Positions 6,911 through 14,232 of a stretch of 15,535 nucleotides of DNA are shown here, in pieces. Source of the DNA: Gonapodya sp. JEL0774 (lineage: Eukaryota; Monoblepharomycota; Monoblepharidomycetes; Monoblepharidales; Gonapodyaceae); NCBI GenBank assembly GCA_027604505.1, contig JADIIX010000296.1:1-15535 (forward strand). The letters are read 5' to 3'. The notes beneath the pieces were generated by a model. That model was given only the letters and a program-made list of their open reading frames with translations, searched no databases and had not been told where the DNA came from. Position 1 is the stretch's first letter, and the number at the start of each line of letters is the position of its first letter. The position numbers and the translations under genes were made by a program.

Positions 6911-7711
6911 ATGAACAGTGTTAATCTTAGACATCCTTACCACTTAGTTGACCCATCTCCATGGCCAATTTTTGGTGGTTTATCTGCTTTCGTATTTGCT
7001 AGTGGTCTTATCTTCTCCTTCAAACATGGTCCTTCCCTATTAATTGTAGGTCTTATTAGTGTTTTATTAGTTTCCTATGGTTGGTTCCGTGATGTTACTC
7101 GTGAAGGTCTTGCCGGTAAACACACTACTAAAGTTCAAAGTGGTCTAATGCTTGGTGTACTCCTATTCCTTTCTTCCGAAATTCTTCTTTTCATTAGCTT
7201 CTTCTGGGCCTACTTCCACTCTAGTTTATCTCCTGATGTAAGTTTAGGTGGTGTATGGCCTCCAATTGGTATTGTAGCTGTAGACCCATGGTCTATCCCA
7301 TTATTAGGTAGTGTAATTTTACTTTCTTCTGGTGCTACCTGTACTGTTGCTCACAATGCCTTAATTAATGGTAACAAAGACTTAGCCATTGCGACTATGT
7401 TTGCTACTGTTATTTTAGGTTTTATCTTTGTTGGTTTACAAGCTACTGAATATTATGTTGGCCAATTCTCCTTAGCCGACTCTGTATTTGGTACTGTTTT
7501 CTATATGACTACCGGTTTACACGGTACTCATGTTATTATTGGTGCTATTTTCCTCTCCGTTATGCTTATTCGTATGATTCGCGACCAATTCACTCAACAT
7601 CATCATTTAGGTCTAGAATTCTCTCTTTGGTATTGGCATATGGTTGACGTTGTCTGGCTTTTTGTATTCTTAACTTACTATTGGTGGGGTTCTATTATCA
7701 TTATATCGTAA
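6911..7711 (+). CDS. cox3: Cytochrome c oxidase subunit 3
   Basis: This is one of the three core subunits of complex IV in the inner membrane. The product is 266 residues, the expected length. Hallmarks include HPYHLVDPSPWP near the N-terminus, FRDVTREG (about 60-67), SEILLFISFFWAYFHSSLSP, TTGLHGTHVIIG, and the terminal FSLWYWHMVDVVWLFVFLTYYWWG. I use ATG 6911 (context TTTGATG); the in-frame TTG before it is unlikely. After the family's usual WWGS end the frame adds IIIIS. The last codons TCG TAA lie in TCGTAATA (7706-7713), which pairs with TATTACGA (7721-7728), so a palindromic element appears to supply the final serine and stop. Identification is certain. Confidence 0.98.
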   Translation: MNSVNLRHPYHLVDPSPWPIFGGLSAFVFASGLIFSFKHGPSLLIVGLISVLLVSYGWFRDVTREGLAGKHTTKVQSGLMLGVLLFLSSEILLFISFFWAYFHSSLSPDVSLGGVWPPIGIVAVDPWSIPLLGSVILLSSGATCTVAHNALINGNKDLAIATMFATVILGFIFVGLQATEYYVGQFSLADSVFGTVFYMTTGLHGTHVIIGAIFLSVMLIRMIRDQFTQHHHLGLEFSLWYWHMVDVVWLFVFLTYYWWGSIIIIS

Positions 7712-7728
7712 TAACCCACTTATTACGA
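7706..7728. repeat. Hairpin overlapping the cox3 stop codon
   Basis: TCGTAATA and TATTACGA form an 8-bp stem around ACCCACT. TCGTAAT is the outermost part of several palindromic elements in this window. The cox3 TAA (7709-7711) is in the left arm. Confidence 0.7.
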
Positions 7729-8313
7729 CAAGTGGGAGGGGGGTTAAGGTTGGTATATAATGTTGTCTGAGGAATATTTGTACCACTATCTACCTATTAT
7801 AACCATACCTTCCCAAGATATCTAGGGGAGGGACCTTATTGTGGTATGAGAATAAGTGGTGGGGGGGTCCTCATTTTAGTACCACAATGAGGAGAACTAT
7901 ACTCCTTAGACAACACTTAGGAGGATCACCAACTCTTACCCCCTCCCATTTTAATTTGTATTACTATTGTACCACAAAGGAGGGTAAATTGTCCCACAAT
8001 GAGTACCCTCCCCTTAACCTCCCCGTGTAACCTGATGAAAAGAAGGGACTTTGACACCACAATAGGTGGGTATTATAAAGTTAATTGTTTTACAATGGAG
8101 GGTGGAGTAAGTATGCCCTACCCTCTATGGTGATACCCTGAGGAAACGAGTTAGAGATGATTGAAGGATAAGAAGGAGGGTAACCCTCATTTTTATCCCT
8201 ACCAACCTTAACCCTTCCGTGTAACCTGCCACCATAGGTGGGTATGGGAATAGACTTGGGTCACCATTGTACTACGATATATCCTTCATATACCCTTACA
8301 ATTCCCTTCATAA

Positions 8314-8347
8314 ACCCTTACAATTATCATATGATAATTGTAAGGGT
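8314..8347. repeat. Perfect 34-bp palindrome ACCCTTACAATTATCAT
   Basis: It is self-complementary around CAT|ATG. Upstream, 8291-8310 repeats the left arm start (ACCCTTACAATT), suggesting partial duplication of one arm. Confidence 0.88.
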
Positions 8348-8908
8348 AATAAGGCTTCTCATTTGGGGGGTCCCCCCCCCTTTAGGGTGGTGCAACCTGA
8401 TCTTCTATGTGAAACTACATTTGAAATCGAGTGTACTCGTTAGGCCCGGGTCACAAATAGTTGCACCATAAGGGGGTTAACCTGCCTCCCACTTATGTTA
8501 TTGAAATTACCTAAATAATTTTTAAGCCTTAATAAGAGAGACAACAACCCTGATGTATACCGGTGTTTACACCCCCTACCCCTCTCTTTACTCGTTAGAG
8601 AGGGTATTAGTATAAGGGGTGGGGGGGGGGGAGGGTAAACCCTCCTTTTTGTGGTTTGTAATATTCTTATACAAATAAGGGTGGTAGGTATGGTATTTGA
8701 ACTCCTCATTATGGTCGTAATACAATAGGAGAGTAAGGGTATAGTACCCCTTAGTGTGGTATCAATTTATCGTTCTCATAAAAATAAGTGGTGGGGGTGA
8801 GTTGGTATAGATCCCCTTAGGGGGAGAGTCCTCATTGTGAATGAGGAGCATTATACTCCTTAGACAACACTTAGGAGGGTCACCAACCCTTACCCCCCTA
8901 CCATTTAT

Positions 8909-9073
8909 CGTAATACAAATCCAAATCAATGGTACCATTGATTTTTACAAATAGATAAATTACCCACTTATCCTGTTGTGATCGTAATACAAATTCAGAT
9001 CTACTATGTAGATCTGGATTTGTATTACGACAAATGGGTAATATTGGTATAATGCCATAATTACCCACTTATT
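8909..9073 (+). repeat. About 160-bp dispersed repeat, copy 1
   Basis: It matches 14069-14230 and 15378-15535. Each copy joins a CCAAATCAATG palindrome, CACTTATCCTGTTGTGAT, a CAGATCTAC palindrome and the tail GGGTAATATTGGTATAATGCC. In this copy the first palindrome has lost its right outer arm (perfect only over 8923-8944). Confidence 0.88.
8982..9030. repeat. Palindrome, CAGATCTAC/GTAGATCTGG family, CGTAA flanks
   Basis: A 23-bp stem with one T:G pair closes a TAT loop. Ends are TCGTAATACAAAT-type. Identical or near-identical copies lie at 14140-14188 and 15450-15498. Confidence 0.9.
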
Positions 9074-9358
9074 TGTATTATTATTGAAGAAGTTGTCTAA
9101 GGTCCTTCCCCCTCCCATTGTTGTGAGACAAATCCAAATTATAAGTCTTCCAATCTATACCAACTCTAACCCCCACCCCTTATTTGCATGAGGTTAATTG
9201 TTTTACAATGGAGGGTGGGGTAAGTATGCCCTACCTCCTATGGTGATACCCTAAGGAAACGAGTCAGAGAAGTAAACCATCTGACGAGTGTTAAATGAGG
9301 TGTATCCCCCTCCAAACAACTAGGAATACATTTACACCCTCCTTCTTCGATAGAAATA

Positions 9359-9366
9359 TAGGAAAT
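9359..9366 (+). promoter_or_regulatory. TAGGAAAT leader motif before nad5
   Basis: The octamer, in ATATAGGAAATATCT, ends 16 bases before the nad5 ATG, in line with nad6, atp8 and atp6. Confidence 0.5.
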
Positions 9367-9382
9367 ATCTATATACCTTTTG

Positions 9383-9814
9383 ATGTATCTTTTAATTCTT
9401 ACTTTACCCTTATTAGGTAGTATTCTCTGTGGTTTTTTAGGTCGTAAATTAGGTAACTTTGGTGGTCCTCTTTTAACTATTATTTTCATGGGTATTGTTC
9501 TTATGTTAGTTGCCCTAGGTTACTATGAAGTAGTTCTACTTAAATCTCCTGTATATCTAGGTGGTATGATTAATGGTCTCGGTTCTTGGCTTTCCCTAGG
9601 CTGGATCAATTTAGATATGGGTTTTGTTTTTGACGAACTTACTTTATCTATGATGATTCCTATCTGTTTTATTTCCTTCTTAGTCCATATCTATTCTATG
9701 GGTTATATGAGTGATGACCCTCATTTACAACGTTTTTTTAGCTACCTCTCTCTTTTCACTTTCTTTATGTTAGTTATGGTTAGTTCTGATAACTGGCTTC
9801 TTTTATTCTTAGGT
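9383..9814 (+). CDS. nad5: nad5 exon 1
   Basis: This exon encodes residues 1-144, MYLLILTLPLLG to WLLLFLG. It includes FDELTLSMMIPICFISFLVHIYSMGYM, typical of the ND5 N-terminal domain. The exon ends GGT and the frame runs into TAA immediately inside the intron, so read-through would give a truncated protein. Confidence 0.96.
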
Positions 9815-12800
9815 TAAATCTTCCCGGCCGAGATGTAACGTGAGTTACATTAGAACACATCACTATATGCTGGAACACCCTAAAGCTTTTAGTACTATTA
9901 AGGTTTTCTTATACAAATCCTTCTCCTATCGTAATACAAATAATGTATTACATTATTTGTATTACGATAGTGGGTAAGTAGTGGTAATAGTACCATAACT
10001 ACCCCCCCTATTCTCATTCGAATAATGTAATACATTATTTGAATGAGAATAGGAGAAGGATTTGTATAATAATAAGTGGGAAGGTATGGTTATAGTGGAT
10101 AGATAGTGGACTCCTCAGACAATATCTATACCAACCCTAACCCCCTCCCATTGTTGTGAGACAAATCCTTCTCCTATTGTAATACAATAGGAGAAGGATT
10201 TGTATCACAATTATAAAGTGATAATCTAAAAGATGTTACAATGGGCAATCAGCAGGAAACCAATTCCCTTATTATCAAGGTATTCTCATACAAATAATAT
10301 ATAACATTATTGTATGAGAACAGGGGATAGTTATGGTACTATTACTCCTCAGATATCGTAATACAAATCTTTCTTCTGTGGTATAACTACCATAGAAGAA
10401 AGATTTGTATTACGATTCACATTTATCTTTGAACAACCGAATGAAATAAGGGATAGTAGGATCCTCAGAGACTACACGTGATGAAGTTGACTGATAAATT
10501 GTATCAGAATACACTAGTGTAACTACTTTATAGTTGCACTATAAGGGGGCAGGCTGTGGTACTATACCCTGGCTACCCCCCTCCTTTATAGTGCAACCAC
10601 TTTGTGGTTGCACTACCTATGGAATTAAGGATTCAACTTGAAGATATAGTCCAGCATCTTATGAAAATAAGATGAAAATAGTGGGATAATTTTAACTATG
10701 ACTTTATTTAATTATCTAATGGTCCTATTATGAGAATTGTATTATTTTTATTACAATAGAATCGTACAGAATCCCTCTATTTACACACCTGTGGGAAGGT
10801 GTAGGTTTAGTTTCTTACCTTTTAATCGGTTTCTGGTTTACTCGTATTAAAGCAAACCAATCTGCCCTTAAAGCCTTCTTAATGAACCGTATTGGTGATA
10901 CCGGTCTTTTCTTGGCTATGGCTTTGGCAGTATGGTTTACTGGTGATCTTGAATTCACTACTCTTTTTGCTATTTTACCTTACCTTAATAGTGATATTGT
11001 TGCTATCTTAGGTTTCCTTATTGTAGCTGCTGTAATTGCCAAATCTGGTCAATTTGGTCTTCATGCTTGGCTACCAGATGCCATGGAAGGTTAAAATGGG
11101 TTGAATTTGATTGCTAATTTTAGGAAATGCCTATTGGATTATAACAAGGGGTGGGTAAACCCACCTATGTGGTGCAACTGTATTCTAATCCTCTATAAAA
11201 CAATTAACTGGGGGTAAGTATAGTGGTTATCCACTCCCATGGTTTATGGATAATGGTTATTATGAAACTAATGACCGTACTTTCCTTTTTTTTATAACTA
11301 TAGTTAATCCTTATACGCATAAAAATTTTACTATAAATTAGGTCTATAATCTTGTTCTCAGGAGTTCCCTGGGCCTTCCTTAAACTTCACTATATGCTGA
11401 AATACCCTAAAGCTAAAAGTACTTAAATTACTTATACTATGACAGAGGTACACCACAATAGGTGGGTTTACCCTCCTTTGTGGTGCCCCTGGTCTTTCCC
11501 ATATGGGGGAGGATATTCCCTCTCAAGGGGGATCCTTACGGGTGCTTACACCCCCATACCCTCCTTTCACAGTTACATAACAATAGGTGGGCTACCCCCT
11601 ATGTTGTGACCAGGGGGTCCTCATTGTGGTAAAATTTACCCTCGATAGTTATAGGTATTATAAGTGAAAATCTTTTAGATGCTACAATGGGCAATCAGCA
11701 GGAAACCAAAGTATTGTAATAAATGGGGTATTATGGTACTAAATACCACTACTCACCCATTGTTGTGATCAGTGGGTAGTTATGGTTCTAGTACCACTGT
11801 TTTTGAATATTTGTATCACAATACCCACTGATTAGGATAGTGGGTAGATAGTGGTACAAGTACTCCTCATTGAGGTACAATTTACGTTTACCCTCCTTTG
11901 TGGTGCCTCCTTTTTGTGGTTACCAACTATTACCCCCCTCCCATAGATTTGAGGCGCCATTGTATGAGAATAAAGGGTGAAGAATTAGAGTTGGTGTAGA
12001 TCCCCCTTAGGGAGGATCTGTACCAACCTTTACCCCCCCTCCCACTTGTCGTAATACAAATCCAAATCAATGGTACCATTGATTTGGATTTGTATTACGA
12101 TTGATACCACAATGAGGACCCTCCCCCTAAGGGGGGGGGAAGGAGTACCAACTCTAACCCCCCCTCCCACTACCCCCTATGGTAATACCCTCCTGTTGTG
12201 ATTAATAACAACAGGACAAGTGGGTAGATAGTGGTACAAATGGGTATATTATACCCTTGTCCAGATCTACGTAGTCCCTTCTATGTGAAACTACATTTTT
12301 AATCGAGTAGATTTGGGTCACAAACAGTTATACCACAATAAGTGGGTTCACAATATTACGATATTAGTAGGATCCTCAGAGACTATACGTGAAGCTTTGA
12401 TTTTTCAAAGATGATATAGTCCGATCAATGGCCAAAACCATTGCTAACGTGATACAAAAGTAGTGGTACTACCATAATGAAGACCCTCCCCTCTAGAATT
12501 CCTTAGACAACACTTAGTGTTGTCTAAGGTCCCTCCCCTCTAGAATAATATTTTACAACAATATTATTCTAGACAAAGATGGGTTACCCACTTATAATTG
12601 TAAGAGGGGGTTAGGGTTGGTATAGATCCCCCCCTTAGGGGGAGGGTCCTCAGATAATTGTGATACAAATCCTTCTCCTATGGGTAAGTAATGGTATAAG
12701 GATTTGTATAAAAATTGTTTGAGGAGTCTTCCAAGGGGTAATGAATTGAAAAACAAGTTATATATGAATATCCTTTCTAACTTGTTTTGAAAATTCATAT

Positions 12801-13999
12801 GCCATAAAACCTCGTTAGAAAGGAACCCCCCTCCCACCTTTTTATACAAATATCCTTTTGTAAGGGCTTTAAATGGGTTTTGTATCACGATAGAGGTATA
12901 AGATTTTAAGCTTATACTAACATAAATGCCTACTCCTGTAAGTGCTCTTATTCATGCTGCTACCATGGTTACTGCCGGTATTTTCCTTTTATTACGTTTC
13001 AGTCCTCTCTTTGGTAGTTCCATTTTCCTTGTTTGGTTAGGTGGTATTACAGCTCTTTTTGGTGCTGTTTATGGTTATGTTCAAACTGATATGAAACGTA
13101 CCATTGCTTATTCTACTACTAGTCAATTAGGTTATATGGTTTTAGCTTGTGGTATCGGTCAATATGGTTTAGCTTTAGCTCACTTAATGAATCATGCCTT
13201 TTTTAAAGCCTTGCTATTCTTATCTGCCGGTGTAGTTATCCATGCTGTTCACGATGAACAAGACGTTAGACGTATGGGCGGTTTAATTAGACTTATGCCC
13301 ATTACTTATGTTACTACCTTAGTTGGTTCTCTTTCCCTTGTTGCTTTACCATTTCTTACCGGTTTCTATTCTAAAGATTACATTCTTCAAATGGCCTATG
13401 GTACCGTTGGCTATGGTATGGGTTTAGCTGCTGCTTACTTTACTGCTTTTTATTCTTTAAAACTTCTTCATCGTGTCTTCTTTGTTCCCCCACAATCTAA
13501 AATTGTATTAGATGCTCATGAACCCCAATTTCATTTGGAAATTGGTAAATGGGCTGGCTTCCCATATCCATTAATCCGCGGACGCGGATTAATGTTACTT
13601 TTACCAACCATTACTCTTACTCTTGCTAGTATTTTCTGGGGTTACTTAACTCAATATCATCTTTTAAGTAGTTTAACTGGTTACCCATCTAATGCCCTTC
13701 TTTCTTCCCATCTTCCTTGGTGGATCGATTTTGCTCCATTAGCTGCCTTCCTAATTGCCCCATTCATGATTAAAACTAACTATAGTTTACCAACTCTTAA
13801 ATTTAATGTATATCCTTTCCTACAATTAGCTAATATTACTAGCCGTTACTTTGATAATGGTTTCTTAGCCTGGTTTGGTCCTCATGGTGCTGTCTACTTG
13901 TTAAACTCTTTTGCAGCTCGCTTAGATTTATTATCTTCTCGTTTCATTCCTCACTTACTTCTTTTCCCATTATTACTCTTTATTCTTTTAATCCCTTAA
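9383..13999 (+). CDS. nad5: NADH dehydrogenase subunit 5, three exons (join 9383-9814, 10792-11091, 12929-13999)
   Basis: This is a large antiporter-like proton-pumping subunit of complex I. Joined, the exons give 600 residues: 144, 100 and 356. Both junctions fall between codons and restore family motifs exactly: LLFLG joins WEGVGLVSYLL, and LPDAMEG joins PTPVSALIHAATMV. Each upstream exon ends in T and each intron ends in G, as in group I introns. The start is ATG 9383 (context TTTTGATG, TAGGAAAT upstream), and the stop is TAA. The conserved Glu of WEGVG, the KSGQFGLHAWLP segment and QLGYMVLACGIGQYGLALAHLMNHAFFKALLFL are present. One oddity is an in-frame GC-rich palindrome in exon 3 (13569-13594). 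Neither intron encodes a maturase or endonuclease that I can see. Confidence 0.96.
9909..10069. repeat. Hairpin-within-hairpin cluster in the P5 loop of intron 1
   Basis: Outer arms of 21 bases (9909-9929 and 10049-10069; TTATACAAATCCTTCTCCTAT and complement) enclose two further hairpins: 9926-9970 (TCGTAATACAAATAATGTA arms) and 10007-10053 (one G:T pair). Between them GTAGTGGTA and TACCATAACTAC can also pair. An uninterrupted relative of the outer arms lies at 10161-10203. Confidence 0.9.
10154..10210. repeat. Palindrome, CCTTCTCCTAT family, uninterrupted
   Basis: A 20-bp perfect stem (10161-10180 with 10184-10203), then one mismatch, then a six-base extension TTGTGA/TCACAA. It shows the outer element of 9909-10069 without the inner insertion. 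It lies in intron 1. Confidence 0.88.
10283..10320. repeat. Palindrome, TTCTCATACAA flank class, in intron 1
   Basis: TTCTCATACAA and TTGTATGAGAA arms flank an imperfect AT-rich core (ATAATATATAACATTAT). It lies between the Q and R core elements. Confidence 0.75.
10355..10416. repeat. Long palindrome, CTTTCTTCTGTGG core, in intron 1
   Basis: A 29-bp stem (10355-10383 with 10388-10416) has one G:T pair. Its ends are ATCGTAATACAAAT and complement. Versions with a CTCCTGTGG core lie at 3558-3593 and 14242-14277. Confidence 0.9.
10515..10615. repeat. Two related hairpins in the P8 loop of intron 1
   Basis: TAGTGTAACTA/TAGTTGCACTA (10515-10541, one T:G pair) and TAGTGCAACCAC/GTGGTTGCACTA (10589-10615, perfect). 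Related hairpins appear at 14814-14840, 14580-14604 and 14874-14898. They expand P8, which in intron 2 is only a six-base-pair hairpin. Confidence 0.85.
10792..11091 (+). CDS. nad5: nad5 exon 2
   Basis: This exon encodes residues 145-244, WEGVGLVSYLLIGFWFTR through KSGQFGLHAWLPDAMEG. It starts at TGG 10792 directly after the intron's terminal G, well upstream of the first internal ATG. The exon carries the conserved Glu of WEGVG and the Lys and His of KSGQFGLHAW. Confidence 0.95.
12049..12100. repeat. Perfect 52-bp palindrome, CCAAATCAATGGTACC family, in intron 2
   Basis: Self-complementary with no loop, ends TCGTAATACAAAT and complement. This is the longest perfect palindrome that I located in the window and lies between the Q and R elements of intron 2. 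Confidence 0.93.
12192..12215. repeat. Short hairpin CCTGTTGT/ACAACAGG in intron 2
   Basis: An 8-bp stem. Related to the CTAATCCTGTTGTGAT hairpins inside the composite repeats at 3384 and 4413, with the closing bases altered. Confidence 0.75.
12501..12573. repeat. Two tandem hairpins in intron 2 after P9
   Basis: CCTTAGACAACAC/GTGTTGTCTAAGG (12501-12513, 12517-12529) and TCTAGAATAATATT/AATATTATTCTAGA (12539-12552, 12560-12573) both pair perfectly. CCTTAGACAACAC occurs as an unpaired single arm in several spacers, for example near 7904 and 8860. Confidence 0.88.
12738..12836 (+). repeat. Partial third copy of the 228-bp repeat, in intron 2
   Basis: It corresponds to about 538-635. The outer stem CCTTTCTAAC/GTTAGAAAGG is conserved (12772-12781, 12814-12823), and the inner stem is GTTTT/AAAAC (12784-12788, 12806-12810). 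A minus-strand open frame crosses it but resembles no protein. Confidence 0.85.
12929..13999 (+). CDS. nad5: nad5 exon 3
   Basis: This exon encodes residues 245-600 and the TAA stop. It begins PTPVSALIHAATMVTAGIFLL; the ATG directly before it (12926-12928) is the intron end, not a start. It contains the conserved antiporter-like region TSQLGYMVLACGIGQYGLALAHLMNHAFFKALLFLSAG and a hydrophobic C-terminal part. The section FHLEIGKWAGFPYPLIRGRGLM precedes LLLPTITLTLASIFWGYL and looks longer than usual; it includes the palindrome at 13569-13594. Confidence 0.96.
   Translation, partial: PTPVSALIHAATMVTAGIFLLLRFSPLFGSSIFLVWLGGITALFGAVYGYVQTDMKRTIAYSTTSQLGYMVLACGIGQYGLALAHLMNHAFFKALLFLSAGVVIHAVHDEQDVRRMGGLIRLMPITYVTTLVGSLSLVALPFLTGFYSKDYILQMAYGTVGYGMGLAAAYFTAFYSLKLLHRVFFVPPQSKIVLDAHEPQFHLEIGKWAGFPYPLIRGRGLMLLLPTITLTLASIFWGYLTQYHLLSSLTGYPSNALLSSHLPWWIDFAPLAAFLIAPFMIKTNYSLPTLKFNVYPFLQLANITSRYFDNGFLAWFGPHGAVYLLNSFAARLDLLSSRFIPHLLLFPLLLFILLIP
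13569..13594. repeat. GC-rich palindrome inside nad5 exon 3
   Basis: Twelve-base arms CATTAATCCGCG and CGCGGATTAATG pair perfectly around GA. In frame it encodes most of PLIRGRGLM. Its codons CGC and GGA contrast with the CGT and GGT favoured in the rest of the gene, consistent with a foreign in-frame insertion. Confidence 0.85.
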
Positions 14000-14068
14000 T
14001 TTTACCGTTTAACCATGACCTGCTATGGTATTCCCCAAGAACCCCTCCACCCTCCCCCTTAGGGGATT

Positions 14069-14230
14069 CGTAATACAAATCCAAATCAATGTATCATTGA
14101 TTTGGATAATGGGTAAATTAACCACTTATCCTGTTGTGATCGTAATACAAATTCAGATCTACTATGTAGATCTGGATTTGTATTACGACAAATGGGTAAT
14201 ATTGGTATAATGCCATAATTACCCACTTAT
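14069..14230 (+). repeat. About 160-bp dispersed repeat, copy 2
   Basis: Same modules as 8909-9073; closest to 15378-15535. The first palindrome has lost the central GG (AATGTATCATT) and its right outer arm. The second is intact (14140-14188). Confidence 0.88.
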
Positions 14231-14232
14231 TC

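Larger units (their letters stand above)
7712..9382. other. Long gene-less spacer between cox3 and nad5
   Basis: About 1.67 kb without a recognisable protein or RNA gene on either strand. It contains G-rich modules (about 7738-7755 and 8788-8838), a C-run next to CCTTTAGGG near 8371, a perfect palindrome at 8314-8347, and the first copy of a roughly 160-bp repeat (8909-9073) with palindromes at 8923-8944 and 8982-9030. Blocks starting TACCCT.AGGAAACGAGT occur at 8133 and 9248. A cryptic RNA gene cannot be excluded. Confidence 0.65.
9815..10791 (+). ncRNA. Group I intron 1 of nad5, ORF-less, loops filled with palindromes
   Basis: This is a self-splicing-type intron of 977 bases. Core helices visible: P2 ATGTAAC/GTTACAT (9833-9850) with a GTGA tetraloop; P3 CATCAC (9858-9863)/GTGATG (10478-10483); P4 TGCTG (9868-9872)/CAGCA (10250-10254); P5 CCC (9878-9880)/GGG (10243-10245); P7 GACTA (10470-10474)/TAGTC (10647-10651); P8 AAGTTGA (10484-10490)/TCAACTT (10633-10639); P9 CATCTTAT/ATAAGATG (10655-10674) with a GAAA loop. 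The guide may be GCCGAG (9827-9832) against exon TTAGGT, with one mismatch. The last base is G. The P5, P6-P7 and P8 loops hold palindromic insertions. The shared core strings suggest subgroup IB, which is tentative. Confidence 0.9.
11092..12928 (+). ncRNA. Group I intron 2 of nad5, ORF-less, expanded by repeats
   Basis: This 1837-base intron is a sibling of intron 1. Core helices: guide GCCT (11129-11132) pairs with exon AGGT, giving the usual U:G at the splice site; P3 CTTCAC (11385-11390)/GTGAAG (12389-12394); P4 TGCTG (11395-11399)/CAGCA (11696-11700); P5 CCC/GGG (11405-11407, 11689-11691); P7 GACTATA (12381-12387)/TATAGTC (12415-12421); P8 CTTTGA/TCAAAG (12395-12410); P9 CAATGG/CCATTG (12426-12443). 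The last base is G. The strings GGGCAATCAGCAGGAAACC and GGATCCTCAGAGACTA are shared with intron 1. About 660 bases of repeat modules lie between Q and R and about 480 after P9. By my alignment the site equals position 717 of human ND5, the site of the anthozoan nad5-717 intron. Confidence 0.9.

Noticed and set aside
12592-12888. 98-codon minus-strand open frame in intron 2
   Set aside because: It crosses a third copy of the 228-bp repeat and shows no LAGLIDADG, GIY-YIG or other intron-endonuclease motif.
12926-12928. ATG immediately before PTPVS as a start codon of a separate gene
   Set aside because: The conserved ND5 segment joins directly to exon 2, and these three bases are the 3' end of the group I intron, whose last base is G.
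9383-13999. Trans-splicing or fragmentation of nad5
   Set aside because: All three exons are collinear on one strand, and complete group I cores with proper ends join them, so ordinary cis-splicing is sufficient.
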